Shown here: one piece after another, positions 1 to 11,549 of the stretch
How the letters are laid out: every line of letters starts with the position of its first letter
Position numbering within the stretch: position 1 is the stretch's first letter
The notes under the pieces: generated by a model
The model's database searches: none
Told to the model about the DNA's origin: nothing
The model's input: only the letters and a program-made list of their open reading frames with translations
DNA from: Rutpela maculata
Taxonomy: Eukaryota; Arthropoda; Insecta; Coleoptera; Cerambycidae
Direction: 5' to 3'
Length of the DNA: 64,000 nucleotides
Assembly: GCA_936432065.2 (NCBI GenBank)
Contig: OW386289.2
Coordinates: forward strand, 14,245,077-14,309,076
Program-made: the position numbers and the translations under genes

Positions 1-939
1 TATGATCAATCCCATCATGATCAGAAATAGCGATTTTCACGATTTTATCCTTATAACTCTCTATAGTTTTGAATATAAATTCTGGAATTTTTCCAATACA
101 TTAACAAATGTATAAGAAATCCATTGGATTTAGTTGAAATGTGGATAGGTGTACCTGTAATAAATACAATACAATAAAGGCAGGTGAAAATTCATGCGGG
201 TGATGGCGCGGCAGATCCGCTTCTATCCAACGGCTTTGTGTGGCTTCTGTGTATGCATTCATAATTATGTATTTTCCCTCCATACTCACTAGTAGCCTCC
301 TATTCACTAAGAAAAATGTTAAAAATGTATAATCAAAAAGAAGCTTTATTTTTACTCGTTAGAACAGCTAAGAAATTTTAGAGGTTCCATAGTATGCATT
401 TAACCGTGCTCTTGGCCGCGCAGAGTGACCAAGTTATTTCACTATTTTTTTTCCAGGAATACCGTGACTTTAGCGATAAATTTTATTAGGACATTTTTTG
501 TTCAGAAACACGTGGTCTATGCACCTGTAGTTTTATTTTTTCCTAGCCTGACTTAATTTCAAAATTTTGAAAAAATTGATGAGAAAAATTTTTTTTTTAC
601 TTTTTTTTATGTTCTCCATCCGAGTGGAATGTAAACTTTTCAGGATATTATTCTATACACTTACATGAACTCTTTAAAATATATATTATTCATTTTGCAA
701 ATTTTTGGAGATTTCACTATAAAATGTTTTCTGTCATCTGGGCTATAATTTATTATATGAAAAAGCGTGAGACCAAACAAAATACATTGCAAGAAATGGT
801 TGAAACAGTGAAATTAAATCGCTACAAAAAACCTTTTTATAACTCTATATCCAACAATTCTACTGGATTTTCGGCAACTTACTGAGAATGATCTCAAAAT
901 ACTATTTACAGGTACTTATTAAATGCCACAAGCGGTATG
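1..939. other. No recognisable feature, AT-rich
   Basis: This stretch is AT-rich with short homopolymer runs. Open frames are below 70 codons, lack familiar motifs and look like chance. No RNA gene, inverted-repeat end or transposase motif was seen. Confidence 0.5.
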
Positions 940-1196
940 TTATCTTGCAGAACTAATGGGCGAGAGAGACAGGAAATGACAATATCATAAAAATGAAGAT
1001 GCGTACAAAGGTATACAAAGATATACCTGTGTCTATGCTAATAACAAAAGGACAGTAGGCTGCTGTTCGTATGTAGCGGCCAATCATTTACTATTTGGCA
1101 CAAGGCCGTTACAAAATCCGCCGAAGTACTAACCCACATATTTGAAGCAACTAAGGTAACTACCATCAATGACGAAAATAGTGATGATGATTAAAG
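940..1196 (+). pseudogene. Degenerate transposon-like protein C-terminus with Cys motif
   Basis: Forward translation gives a Cys-containing stretch (YTCVYANNKRTVGCCSYVAA) at about 1020-1082. A shift of one frame then continues as IIYYLAQGRYKIRR and ends in an acidic tail (NDENSDDD) before a stop near 1196. One in-frame stop lies upstream near 985. The C-x(n)-CC-x-V pattern resembles the Cys-rich C-terminal parts of some transposon-derived insect proteins, but I cannot name the family. A stop plus a frameshift make it a relic. The upstream coding part was not found, so this is probably a truncated copy. Confidence 0.4.
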
Positions 1197-1199
1197 TTT

Positions 1200-1935
1200 C
1201 GTGTAGCATCACAAACGATTTCATATAGATAAATCATTTTGTGTAATTTCGTTTAGATAAATCATTGATTTCTTATTAATAACGCGGCATAACGTAATGA
1301 CAGAAGTGGTCATTATGGTTTTTTTATTGTTAAATCTTGAATTTTCAATTTGTGGCACGCGAACAAATTATTTAAAAATTCCTGCTACCAGCTCCTAGCT
1401 ATTAAAATAAATGTAGTTGGATCAACCCATAATTACTATTAATCATACCCATAATTACTATTAATCTGATACCTAAAAACATTCAATTATCACTACTAGC
1501 CTTACTCTAGATTAATTTTCCACAATAAATCGAAATTATCTTCGCAAGAAGAGCTTAGCGTAGCCGGTCATTATCTAATTAATACAATTTTAAATTTAAC
1601 GCTGTTATAAAAACATCGTCAGACCCCATCTCCATAAGTTTCTTAGAAGGCATGCATACGGTATACATGTTTTAGAATCAGTTAAAGGCAATGTAAGAAT
1701 ATGCAAATCCCATACGGCCGATAACCTAGGATTACAATCAAGCAGCGCATGCATCAATTTGTAGCCTGTACCTCGGCTAAAAGCTAAACGATGTATTTGA
1801 GCTAATATGGCAGAAGCTGCTCTAACTGTGCTCCCTATATTACGTATTCAATACTTATGTACATCGACGTTATATTATAAAATACATAGTGGCTCGAAAT
1901 AATTTATGTTTCTTGTAAGTAAACTCTAAACAATA
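1200..1935. other. No recognisable feature
   Basis: AT-rich noncoding sequence. A short imperfect direct repeat around 'cccataattactattaat' occurs at 1428-1465. Nothing else was identified. Confidence 0.45.
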
Positions 1936-3110
1936 TCTTCTGTTCGTAATCAAATATCGCCTAATCAATATGGATTTATGAGTAATAGATCAAAGGTTAC
2001 TAATTTAGCTGTCTTCACACAATATGTTGTCAATACATTAGATCGTCAGCGGCAGCTGGACGTCATTTACGCAGATTTTTCAAAGACCTTTCACAGAATC
2101 GATTATGGAATTTTACTTAGCAAACTATCACAATCCATCTTAGCACTATTGAATCTTATTTACTGAAAAGACAACAGCATGTCACATATAATGGTTTTAA
2201 TTCGTCTTGTTTACTGTTTACTCGGGCGTCCCTCAAGGGTCAAACTTCGGTCCGCTTCTCATTCTACTATTTATTAATGGTTTAAGCGACGTTCTTGATT
2301 GTTGTAATCTCCTCAATGCTGATGGAAAAAATAATTCAGTTATAACTTGTGTTGATAGCTGTAGGAAGCTACAAGTTCATCTAGACCATGTTCAGTCTTG
2401 GTGTGTAGTTAATAAATTAGGCTTTGATTACGATAAGGATTTGGATGTGTTGTTTGACTGCAAGCTTACTTTTAATGAGCATATAACGTTAAAAGTGTAC
2501 GAGGAAATGAAATTGTATGGTTAAGCGTCAGAAACCGTGAAAATTTTACAGATATTGATGGTTTAAAAATATTGTATTTCTACTATGTCCGCTCTAGACT
2601 TAAATATGCACCACGGATTTGGTATCCATACTATAATAATTGTCATAAAGTGATGGTAGAACAGATCTAAAGAAAATTCTTACAATATTTGGCATTCAAA
2701 GTAGATGGTGTTTATCTCGAAAGAGGAATAAGTTATGACTATTTAACCAGTAGATTTAATATTATTAATTTAGATTTAAGAATAATTTCTGTCATTAATG
2801 TTCTTATACAAGTTATTACAGCACTGTTGGACCCGTAACGAATTTTATTAAAATTTCGTACTTACAGATCGTCCAAGTAAATCGAAGCACTTCACAGATT
2901 TACTTAACATTAAGTAAAAAGAAAATATAATCAGTTATCTTCAGATACCAAGAAACTACAGGGATATTATATAGACTTGTACAATTCACCAATCCATTCG
3001 CACTTGTTGCTCTTTCGAAGTCTCCCTCTGGAATCAATCGATATCTGTTTTTATCGCAAATATTTGGCTTGGGTCTTAATGCGTCGAATTGACGGAAAAG
3101 GAAATAGTAT
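1936..3110 (+). pseudogene. Non-LTR retrotransposon reverse transcriptase, degenerate
   Basis: The frames at 1960-2166 and 2207-2524 read as reverse transcriptase blocks of a non-LTR retrotransposon: ISPNQYGFMSNRS, then DVIYADFSKTFHRIDYGILL, then a GVPQGSNFGPLL block. The expected catalytic A-D-D block is damaged, reading NADGKN. Beyond 2524 the frame shifts and continues through the RT C-terminal region (RSRLKYAPRIWYPYY, RKFLQYLAFKVDG, SYDYLTSRFN) to about 2830, with weaker continuation to about 3110. Several frame changes and stops show a dead copy. No endonuclease domain is present, so it is 5'-truncated. The exact clade is uncertain; Jockey-like is the best guess. Confidence 0.75.
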
Positions 3111-4050
3111 CAAAATGTTAAACGCAATACGCTAACGCGCACAAGTCAAGTTGGAGTAAGGGTTGGAGTAAGGAATTTTATTACGGAAAACTATAAAATA
3201 CTGTAAATTGTCTAAATTAATTAGATTGTAGCCACTAGCTGAAAATGAAACTACGTTACATACTGCTTGTTAGAGTTTTCACGAGGCGGGTAGAAACCCA
3301 TAATAAATCAGTCTTAAGCATAAAAGGCTTTAGTTTCCCTTTGTCCAGACTATAGTGTTTTAAAATATAGTAAAAAATATTCGTTGTTTAATTTTATAAT
3401 TTTTAGTGTGTGACCACTCTAGGCTATAGAGAATTTCGCTAAAAGCTCATGCTGCGTAAAACCAACTGTCGGGTAAGTCTTAAGAATCGGTGAACTCTTT
3501 CAAGGAGTTACTTCGGTGACTTGAGAAGCGGTTAAGAAAACATTATAAGAGAATCGATACAATATCTGTAATAGACTAGAGACGCATACTCAAGTTTAGA
3601 ACGAACAAAGCAATTTAAAATTTTCAAGGAGCTGACATTTGAGAATCTTTAAAAAGCCAATTAATTGAAATTGTATGAACAATTTTACCAGCAGTAGCCC
3701 TCATTTTCATTGCTCTCCCATCTTTACGAGTTATTTATATGATAATTGTAATTAGGGTTTTGAAATATCTTAAACTACATTATTTTTAAGCGAGGTAAGA
3801 AGGTTCTTGGCCAAAAGTTGCACTAATATCTACAGGAGTAGCAGATTTACGAAAGAATGCGTTGTCTACACTGTAGTCAAAATAAGAGGCCTGGTTTTAG
3901 TTGTGTAAGATAGACATTACACTGTGATACATTTAAGTTTCGTTATTTTTAACACACCAGTAGGATATATTTAATATATGTAAATATTTTAAGATCGTAA
4001 GCATAAATAAAAAAAAAACACATTGCTCGCGATATCATAATAAAACTGTT
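3111..4050. other. No recognisable feature
   Basis: AT-rich intervening sequence. No coding motif, RNA gene or clear terminal repeat was seen. Confidence 0.4.
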
Positions 4051-4105
4051 AAATAACGGAGGTCCGAGGATTGGTCCCTGCGGAACACCTAATGTTGTAT
4101 TGCAC
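4051..4105 (-). pseudogene. Short non-LTR reverse transcriptase block, reverse strand
   Basis: The minus strand reads TTLGVPQGPILGPPLFN, the conserved GVPQG-xxLGPLLF block of non-LTR reverse transcriptases. The fragment is only about 18 codons and is joined head-on to a plus-strand fragment of the same general class at about 4106. Confidence 0.55.
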
Positions 4106-4512
4106 TGAATTAGCTATATTTGCTATAAGTTACTTCAACGAACACGTGGATGATCTAGCTAAGGACAATATTGATGTAGGAAATAATTATAATTATAAAG
4201 TATGTATGACGGCTGCAACGAATATATTTAGATCTAAACTAAGGAATAATTGGTATTACATGCGGAAAGAATCAGCTTTCATAAAACCGACTAAATATTC
4301 TCTTATTTACTCTGAATTGCCGTATAAGTTTTGGCATGAAAACTATAATTGCTCAAAAAAATACAACACAATTACAAATTATCCGCTTGAAATTTGGACA
4401 TACATGGTTATCTTGCACACTTGTTTAAAATAAAGATTTACAGCTCTGATATCTGCGAATATTGGAATGTCACAGGTGACCTGGATCATATATTTTTTTT
4501 AATGTAAAAGAC
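4106..4512 (+). pseudogene. Non-LTR retrotransposon C-terminal fragment
   Basis: A 120-codon open frame (4071-4433) reads ...WYYMRKESAFIKPTKYSLIYSE..., resembling the region after the RT domain of insect non-LTR elements. A shifted frame continues as FKIKIYSSDICEYWNV with TGDLDHIFF, a C-x(n)-H pattern usual at the C-terminus of such polyproteins. The frame change near 4400 and the missing upstream domains make this a relic. With the opposing RT block just upstream, the junction at about 4106 looks like an inversion or a chimeric insertion. Confidence 0.5.
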
Positions 4513-4656
4513 ACGTAGGAGCAATTAATACATTATTTAACAATATAATAAAAAATGGCAACATCCCTATACCGTTTAATGTACTATATCCATTGTCTTT
4601 ACCCCCATAACACAGTCTGTACTTTGTATGTACTTGTATATACCAAGTACAAACTC

Positions 4657-4694
4657 TTTGTACTTAGAATGTACAAGTACATACTAAGTACAAA
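4657..4694. repeat. 38-bp near-perfect palindrome
   Basis: The sequence has outer arms TTTGTACTTAG and CTAAGTACAAA flanking a core of ATGTAC and GTACAT. It can fold into one hairpin. Related GTACTTGTA motifs lie just upstream (4619-4650). It may be part of a small inverted-repeat element. Confidence 0.6.
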
Positions 4695-4799
4695 GCGTGT
4701 TATGTTGGTAAATAAAAAGAATATTTTTGACTATCTTATGGATTTCTTGGAAGAAACAAAAATTAAGTTATATATACCCACCTAACCGTGTCTTATTTT

Positions 4800-5069
4800 G
4801 TATGTTAGAAAAATGCCCTGAAAGACCCCTGGGCGAGAAGTTTGTGACCTTTGTACATCCTTCGTTTTGTTTCTGACTACGTCAAGTAATATATTGTTTA
4901 GATTAGAGTGGGTTTGCAATTTTCCTTCTCAGGCTGGCTGTATGGCTTTGGTTTTTATGTCACAAAAAAAGTACTCCAAAAGTACTTGACAATACTAGTC
5001 GTAGCTTGACGAAATCAAAATGGGATCACCACAGAGCCACATACTGCTTTTTAAAAAATTTTGAAATAG
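4800..5069. other. No recognisable feature
   Basis: Short noncoding interval between a non-LTR relic and a palindromic repeat family. Nothing identified. Confidence 0.4.
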
Positions 5070-5560
5070 GGTGAAAAATTACGAAAGTTCTGAAGGGTCA
5101 CATCATAATTTTTTAAAAAGTTGGAATTTCAACTTTTTTCTCAAAATTTCAACTTTTTTTCTTAAAATTTCAACTTTTTTCTTGAAATTTCAACATTTTA
5201 GAAAGTTGAAATTTCAACGTTTTTTCTTGAAATTTCATCTTTTTCACTGATGAGATTTCAACATTTGCTGCTGATGCGGCACGTCTCAACTCAGTGTTGC
5301 CAGATCTACTGTTTTAGCAGTAGATCTACTGTTTTGTAACTTGGTCTATTTTTATACTGTTCTTGGGCGGATATCTATTTAATTTTTAAAATAATGCGAA
5401 AAGTAAAAATTTTAAATGCGCTAGTATAAAATTAAATAATCATAACCCTGACCTCTGTCTTCATGCGATCTCATCTTCTGGTAATAGTGGTAATTATGAA
5501 CTTCAAACACAACGAATATGAATATAGGTACAAACAATCCCTGAAGCTCGTTGCTACATC
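5070..5560. repeat. AAATTT-palindrome repeat element, copy 1
   Basis: It starts with a conserved edge around ACGAAAGTTCTGAAGGGTCAC, then an array of GAAATTTCAAC and AGTTGAAATTTC units separated by T-runs (about 5110-5260). A distinct segment follows (CAACTCAGTGTTGCCAGATC, TTCTTGGGCGGATATCTA) to about 5560. The same order recurs at 16468-16880, and inverted edges occur at 17905 and 18140. GTTGAAATTTCAAC is itself a palindrome, so the array can fold many ways. Likely a non-autonomous element; class unknown. Confidence 0.6.
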
Positions 5561-6474
5561 TGTCATTCTCCCATCTCTAGTGGCGCAACTAGGATTTCGT
5601 TCTGGGGCGGCTGAAATAATATTAATCTATGTTTCTAAATAAAAACAAAACTTTACTTATTTACTTTAATACAATGTATACAGAGTTATAAATTTTATAG
5701 GTTTCTTTCGCTGTATTTCTTAAGTAGGTTTTGGTTCTTTTTAAAGTTGAAAATGAGCGTTCCGCTCACTGATCTATATACACTGGATATCGCATTGGCT
5801 CTCTCCGCCATACTTTCAGCTGCGCGGTGAAGCGGCCATAGATCCTGCTTTCGAATTAGTGGAGTAAGAAACAGGGGAAAAGTCGCTTCCTTCTCGAGTT
5901 TTTTTTTTTAATCTTAGAACTGAGACATGTATCATTTCGTTAAGTAGGTCGATGTTCATTAGAAATCACGATATTTTTTAGTGGTCACGGACGTTGTTAT
6001 TTTTAAAAAGGTGTGAAATTTTGTTTTTTTTTAATCATGTTTTTTTGAACATCTAATGCCATATCTCAAAAACGAATAGAGATATCCACATGAACTTTTT
6101 TTTTGTTATAAAACACACACTCAAGCGCTTCTATCTGTGTATAGTATTGTTAATTAAAACATGTTTAAGCATGTTAAAAACTCAGATAACCTTGAAAGTT
6201 CAGAAAATACGCAGTCACATTTTCACTAAGCTACAAATTTTTTTGTTTTTGGAAATTTAGTATAACATGCTGCGAAGAAAATAAAGCCAAAAGACCAAAA
6301 AAGTTTTTGATAGCATAATTCTTATTGTGTCTTTGATAGTTTAGGTACAGTGATTCTTTTGGAGCGCGCGAATTGCAGAAATTGAGTATTAATACGCCCG
6401 CGTCCACTAAAACTAACTAGTCTCAGGGCGGTGTACGATCAACGTTATTCGTTTTCGTCGAAGGTCAAATTATA
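5561..6474. other. No recognisable feature
   Basis: AT-rich noncoding DNA. Short ORFs lack recognisable motifs and no terminal repeats were found. Confidence 0.4.
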
Positions 6475-7133
6475 AAACCGCTGCCCACATCCACATCCAG
6501 ATCTTCTATCCAAGTCTCTGACAACGAAAAAAAATTGAATGTGGAAATAATTGTTTATGGAACTTTAATAATAAAATATTTGAAATCGTCTACCCCAAAA
6601 ACCTATAAAACGATATGCCACATCGGTAGTGGGGCTGAGGGTGGTGGAAGGGGGGTGGTAGTAGTGGTGGATAAAGTAAAAAAAAATTTGAAGCCTTTGG
6701 TTCTTGTACACACACTAAATGACAATTTTATTTTTTTCGCCCCCTTGATAATGGGGTGGGAGTTGGTAATGGGGGTGGTTAATGCCAAAAAAATTTGAGA
6801 CCTTAGCTTCTCTTATATATACTAAATACCAATTTAATGGACTCTTACTTGCTTGATTTGCCTATTTACCCCCATTTACCCCCCAACCCTTTAACGGACT
6901 AGTTCCAGATCTCGTTAAAATACATAGGTACGTGTACCAAATTTCAAGTCAATATCTTAAACGGTTCCGGAGTAATCGTGCGCACAAAACAAGTGCGTCA
7001 GACCGACAGACAGAATTTTTTTTGCTTAAACTTAAAATCTCGACGTTTCATGACATTCTAAGCCTATTTGGACAATAAAAATTTTCAAAAATATTTTTGT
7101 CGATACTATACTTACACTGGATGTGGAAGTAAA
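6475..7133 (+). repeat. Dispersed repeat family A, copy 1
   Basis: About 660 bp that recurs at 28099-28760 (inverted), 40664-44412 (split) and 55800-56507. Shared landmarks are a start near AAACCGCTGCCCA with ATCCAAGTCTCTGACAACG, a G-rich GGGGTGGTGG stretch, TTCAAGTCAATATCTTAAACGG, a GACAGACAGA motif, and the end CTGGATGTGGAAGTA. In the 55.8-kb copy CACATCCA near the start mirrors TGGATGTG at the end, giving short terminal inverted repeats. It looks like a MITE. The 61- to 87-codon frames inside it follow the repeat and are not genes. Confidence 0.7.
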
Positions 7134-7139
7134 ATGTGT

Positions 7140-7640
7140 AACGATATTCTTTCGCTTATTATATTCTTCGCAAATACGATAACGAAGAGTATATTGTATT
7201 TGATCGGCACATTTCTAAAACCGTAAATATCGCTCGCAGACAAAAAAATTTCATATCATTGTGTTAGTGAACGAATTTTGAACAACTTTCAAAATGTCCG
7301 TCTGTCACGTTTCTTGTAAGCACGATAACTCAAGAAAGAAAGAAAAATCCGGTTGTATTGAAATTTGGACAGTAAGTTAGTGTTAGCTAGAGGAAGAACC
7401 CTATTGTTTTTGAACAAAATCGATCGGTAAATAAAAATGTTATTAATGATTTAAATTTGAAAAAAACTTTTTTAATTTTTATGTTTTTGTAATTGAATAG
7501 AAATCTGGTGGAATGATATTTTCATTTTAATATCTGAATATTTATATATTTTACAAATATACATTTCATAATGTATTATACAACCGTGAAAATATGATTT
7601 TAGCTCGTGTCTTATAATATAAAAATTTACATTTTTTTAC
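7140..7640. other. Unidentified repeat-like sequence
   Basis: Contains wording such as GTCCGTCTGTCACG and AAGCACGATAACTCAAGAAAG, which has the look of a dispersed insect repeat, but there is no second copy in this window to confirm it. Confidence 0.3.
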
Positions 7641-7644
7641 GTGT

Positions 7645-7717
7645 AAGGTGGTGGTGTAGTTTTTACGCTTTTAATTGAAATTGACTCGGAATCCAAGGGT
7701 CCCGGGTTCGAAACCCA
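7645..7717 (+). other. tRNA-like sequence, possible SINE head or tRNA pseudogene
   Basis: A perfect RNA polymerase III B box (GGTTCGAAACC, 7705-7715) follows an A-box-like TGGTGTAGT (7652-7660) at tRNA-like spacing, and a long T run follows at about 7733. The anticodon and T stems pair only in part, and the acceptor ends do not match well. It is therefore more likely a tRNA-derived SINE head or pseudogene than a working tRNA gene. Confidence 0.35.
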
Positions 7718-8195
7718 AATGGGGTTTGGTATGTTTTTTTTTTACTTTTACTTTATTTTACACTTTTACCAATTAAGTTCGTACTATAAAATTAAAATTG
7801 TCTAAAACTAACAATATTTACAAAAAACAGCGAAGAGTATCCTATAGAATGTGTAACAATTATATAAAAAGTTCAGTGAACAGGCGAATAGTACGTTTTT
7901 AGCTTGTTACAACTTGTATTATATTGTAGAACGTATGGCCATTGTGCGAATTGTGTGTGGATTATCTGCTAAAAAAATATTTAATATAAAAAAGCGATCT
8001 AAGGTTAATTGTAAAATGGAGTGGATTTTATGTGGCGTAGTATAGAGGAGAACGATAAACTTGTGCACAAGCCATGGAAACAGGGTTTCTATAATTAGAG
8101 CTGCGGAAATTAAAAGAGACTTAATTTAGGATATTTTTTTCTTTTTTGTTACCTAATTTAGGCGAAAATAACACGTTTACTCAATTATTGTGTGG

Positions 8196-8507
8196 ATCTA
8201 GGGTAAAAATGCAATGCATGGGAGTTTCGGATAGGGACTCTGGCACAGGAAATGTCGGATACAAATATTAAGATTGCCACGTTCAAAAAAAAGAAACTGT
8301 CTTTTCTATTGAGCTCCAATAATAACGCAAAAAAAGGAAAACTCGATAGTTTACTTTTTATCAAAACACTCCAAAATTATTACTTTTCCTAAACTTCTGT
8401 TTATGGAATTTTATTAGCCCCCTAGTTGCGCAACTTTTTTTTCTATTTACTATAATATTATTTTTTCCGTTTCCGAGATCCCAATGCAATGCATTTTTAT
8501 CCCAGAT
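8196..8507. mobile_element. MITE-like element with about 30-bp inverted ends
   Basis: The left end ATCTAGGGTAAAAATGCAAT mirrors the right end ATTGCATTTTTATCCCAGAT in reverse complement, and the similarity continues inward (ATGCATGGGA, TCCCAATGCA). It is 312 bp and noncoding, the size and form of a MITE. No target duplication was clear. Confidence 0.6.
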
Positions 8508-8677
8508 ACTCTATTTAAGATTTTTAATTCCTTTTTGCCTTCAACCTTAGTCCTTAATGCGCCACTGGAAAATATAAGTTATCCTTTCAGACCCTAAAAC
8601 GTGATAAAACAGTCCTAAACATAAAAAAATAATAATGAAAAGTTCCGTTACACACAAAAATAAGAATTTCTGTGACA

Positions 8678-8690
8678 ACTAAAAAATGTC
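8678..8690. repeat. Direct repeat flanking the foldback array, left
   Basis: ACTAAAAAATGTC here recurs at 10782-10794. The element's own edge may share up to five bases with it, so the true target duplication is between about 8 and 13 bp. Confidence 0.6.
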
Positions 8691-10787
8691 TACTAGTGAA
8701 ATATTTTGTCGAACTCCTCTATATGTTTCCTTAAATATATAAGGAATAAGAAACCAGACTGCAACCAACAGCTATTCTCCGGACTAATGCCCCGCCGAGC
8801 GCTGAATTACGAGTTACAAGCCTGGCCGCGTTAAGTACAATAACTATGTATTGCCACAAAACGCTAAGTTTCGATTGTAATAGACACCAGCCGAAAGACT
8901 TATTCCCATTCAAAGGAGCTCTCGTGCCAGCCACCCCATACCACTTGCAGACTGCAGTTTCGAGCTATTGGCTCTCGTCAGTGCAAGGTAGGTCTGAGAC
9001 GGCTGTAACGAGGCATTTGTTCACTCTTGGTACATGACGAGATTTATAAAACCACGACATGCAACAAAAATGACAGGCTCCATCTAGCGGCTGATATCCA
9101 TTACAATCGAAACAGCAGTAGCCCTGACATGGGCACAGTTAGTAGATATGCTTCTAGAGGGCAGAATATTTACTAGTGAAATATTTTGTCGAACTCCTCT
9201 ATATGTTTCCTTAAATATATAAGGAATAAGAAACCAGACTGCAACCAACAGCTATTCTCCGGACTAATGCCCCGCCGAGCGCTGAATTACGAGTTACAAG
9301 CCTGGCCGCGTTAAGTACAATAACTATGTATTGCCACAAAACGCTAAGTTTCGATTGTAATAGACACCAGCCGAAAGACTTATTCCCATTCAAAGGAGCT
9401 CTCGTGCCAGCCACCCCATACCACTTGCAGACTGCAGTTTCGAGCTATTGGCTCTCGTCAGTGCAAGGTAGGTCTGAGACGGCTGTAACGAGGCATTTGT
9501 TCACTCTTGGTACATGACGAGATTTATAAAACCACGACATGCAACAAAAATGACAGGCTCCATCTAGCGGCTGATATCCATTACAATCGAAACAGCAGTA
9601 GCCCTGACATGGGCACAGTTAGTAGATATGCTTCTAGAGGGCAGAATATTTACTAGTGAAATATTTTGTCGAACTCCTCTATATGTTTCCTTAAATATAT
9701 AAGGAATAAGAAACCAGACTGCAACCAACAGCTATTCTCCGGACTAATGCCCCGCCGAGCGCTGAATTACGAGTTACAAGCCTGGCCGCGTTAAGTACAA
9801 TAACTATGTATTGCCACAAAACGCTAAGTTTCGATTGTAATAGACACCAGCCGAAAGACTTATTCCCATTCAAAGGAGCTCTCGTGCCAGCCACCCCATA
9901 CCACTTGCAGACTGCAGTTTCGAGCTATTGGCTCTCGTCAGTGCAAGGTAGGTCTGAGACGGCTGTAACGAGGCATTTGTTCACTCTTGGTACATGACGA
10001 GATTTATAAAACCACGACATGCAACAAAAATGACAGGCTCCATCTATCATGTTGAATGGGAATAAGTCTTTCGGCTGGTGTCTATTACAATCGAAACTTA
10101 GCGTTTTGTGGCAATACATAGTTATTGTACTTAACGCGGCCAGGCTTGTAACTCGTAATTCAGCGCTCGGCGGGGCATTAGTCCGGAGAATAGCTGTTGG
10201 TTGCAGTCTGGTTTCTTATTCCTTATATATTTAAGGAAACATATAGAGGAGTTCGACAAAATATTTCACTAGTAAATATTCTGCCCTCTAGAAGCATATC
10301 TACTAACTGTGCCCATGTCAGGGCTACTGCTGTTTCGATTGTAATGGATATCAGCCGCTAGATGGAGCCTGTCATTTTTGTTGCATGTCGTGGTTTTATA
10401 AATCTCGTCATGTACCAAGAGTGAACAAATGCCTCGTTACAGCCGTCTCAGACCTACCTTGCACTGACGAGAGCCAATAGCTCGAAACTGCAGTCTGCAA
10501 GTGGTATGGGGTGGCTGGCACGAGAGCTCCTTTGAATGGGAATAAGTCTTTCGGCTGGTGTCTATTACAATCGAAACTTAGCGTTTTGTGGCAATACATA
10601 GTTATTGTACTTAACGCGGCCAGGCTTGTAACTCGTAATTCAGCGCTCGGCGGGGCATTAGTCCGGAGAATAGCTGTTGGTTGCAGTCTGGTTTCTTATT
10701 CCTTATATATTTAAGGAAACATATAGAGGAGTTCGACAAAATATTTCACTAGTAAATATTCTGCCCTCTAGAAGCATATCTACTAAA
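8691..10787. mobile_element. Foldback-like element built of a 480-bp unit
   Basis: The left arm holds unit 1 (8691-9170), unit 2 (9171-9650) and a partial unit 3 (9651-10046), all head to tail. After a short junction (about 10047-10051) the unit continues on the other strand: a 223-bp partial, a full 480-bp unit ending near 10753, and about 32 bp more. Copies read identical base for base, so the short open frames inside repeat exactly (67 and 63 codons) and show no coding motif. Direct repeats flank the whole. Foldback elements with long tandem-repeat arms and about 9-bp duplications are the closest known form. A recent palindromic duplication or an assembly fold is the main alternative. Confidence 0.7.
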
Positions 10788-10794
10788 AAATGTC
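10782..10794. repeat. Direct repeat flanking the foldback array, right
   Basis: ACTAAAAAATGTC, the partner of 8678-8690. Inside the array the same unit position is followed by ACTGTGCCC, so the switch to AAAATGTC marks the element's edge. Confidence 0.6.
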
Positions 10795-11128
10795 GTATTT
10801 CGTGTTTTTAAATGTAAAATGATGTTGTCGGTAATACCCACTGTGCCTGATCTTGTTCTAAGCTGATAAAAAAAACGACACATAATCGAACATATTTGTG
10901 CACGATCAACCGTACACGAAATAATTTTGTGATAGAGCAAGTTGGTATTTTCGGACACCCTGCGAATCGAACTTTTTTTGCGATGTGATTATTCGCATGA
11001 TAAATGTAGCGACGTTCTAAAATGGCAGTCTAACCACATTAATAACACAAAAATTTGACATAAATATAACCAATAACTACTACTATTATTAGTGTGATTG
11101 TATTGAGAAATGGTTATTTAGTTTATAT

Positions 11129-11530
11129 TGTAATGTGTTACAACCCTTAGAATGAATGTAGTTAGTGTATTTGCACCTACTCGAGAAACCTACCAGAAGT
11201 TAGTTCTGGTGACATCTGGAATGATCTAGAGAATGGTGGCGTCATCACAGAACAATCGAGATCTGTTATTTTTGGGTATAAAAGACCGACCGCATTCTCG
11301 GCGAGTAGTTCAGTAGTTCAGAAAGTATAGAAAGTGAGGTTAAGACTTCAAAGATAAACAAAGTGATAAACATTGTGATTTTAGTCAGTAAAGTGTATTT
11401 AAATTAATAATAGTATTGTGAAGTATCCAGTAAATATTTAATAAAGTGTGTTAGTGGACATCTCTTGTTATAATTTTTGGAACCCACGGATTTTGCGAGG
11501 GTGGTTTCCTAAGGGTGGAAACACGTTACA
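11129..11530 (+). repeat. 5' LTR of Gypsy-1
   Basis: 402 bp beginning TGTAATGTG and ending GTTACA. It holds a TATAAAAG box near 11277 followed about 30 bp later by TTCAGTAGTTCAG, a plausible initiator, so transcription probably starts near 11308. A polyadenylation-type AATAAA lies near 11440. Confidence 0.93.
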
Positions 11531-11531
11531 A

Positions 11532-11549
11532 ATTGGTGTCAGAAAGCGG
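11532..11549 (+). promoter_or_regulatory. Primer binding site of Gypsy-1
   Basis: TTGGTGTCAGAAAGCGG lies immediately after the LTR, where a tRNA 3' end would pair to prime minus-strand synthesis. The tRNA species was not determined. Confidence 0.7.

Noticed and set aside
5070..5260. CRISPR-like array (regular GAAATTTCAAC repeats)
   Set aside because: Repeats are palindromic, 11-14 bp, with no distinct spacers, in an animal genome. It is a palindromic repeat array.
6535..6798. Glycine- and valine-rich 87-codon frame
   Set aside because: It lies in family A, and the matching region in other copies is open in different frames.
8731..10714. Recurrent 67- and 63-codon frames with identical proteins
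   Set aside because: They recur only because the 480-bp DNA unit is repeated exactly. Both strands are equally open and there is no motif, signal or coding bias.
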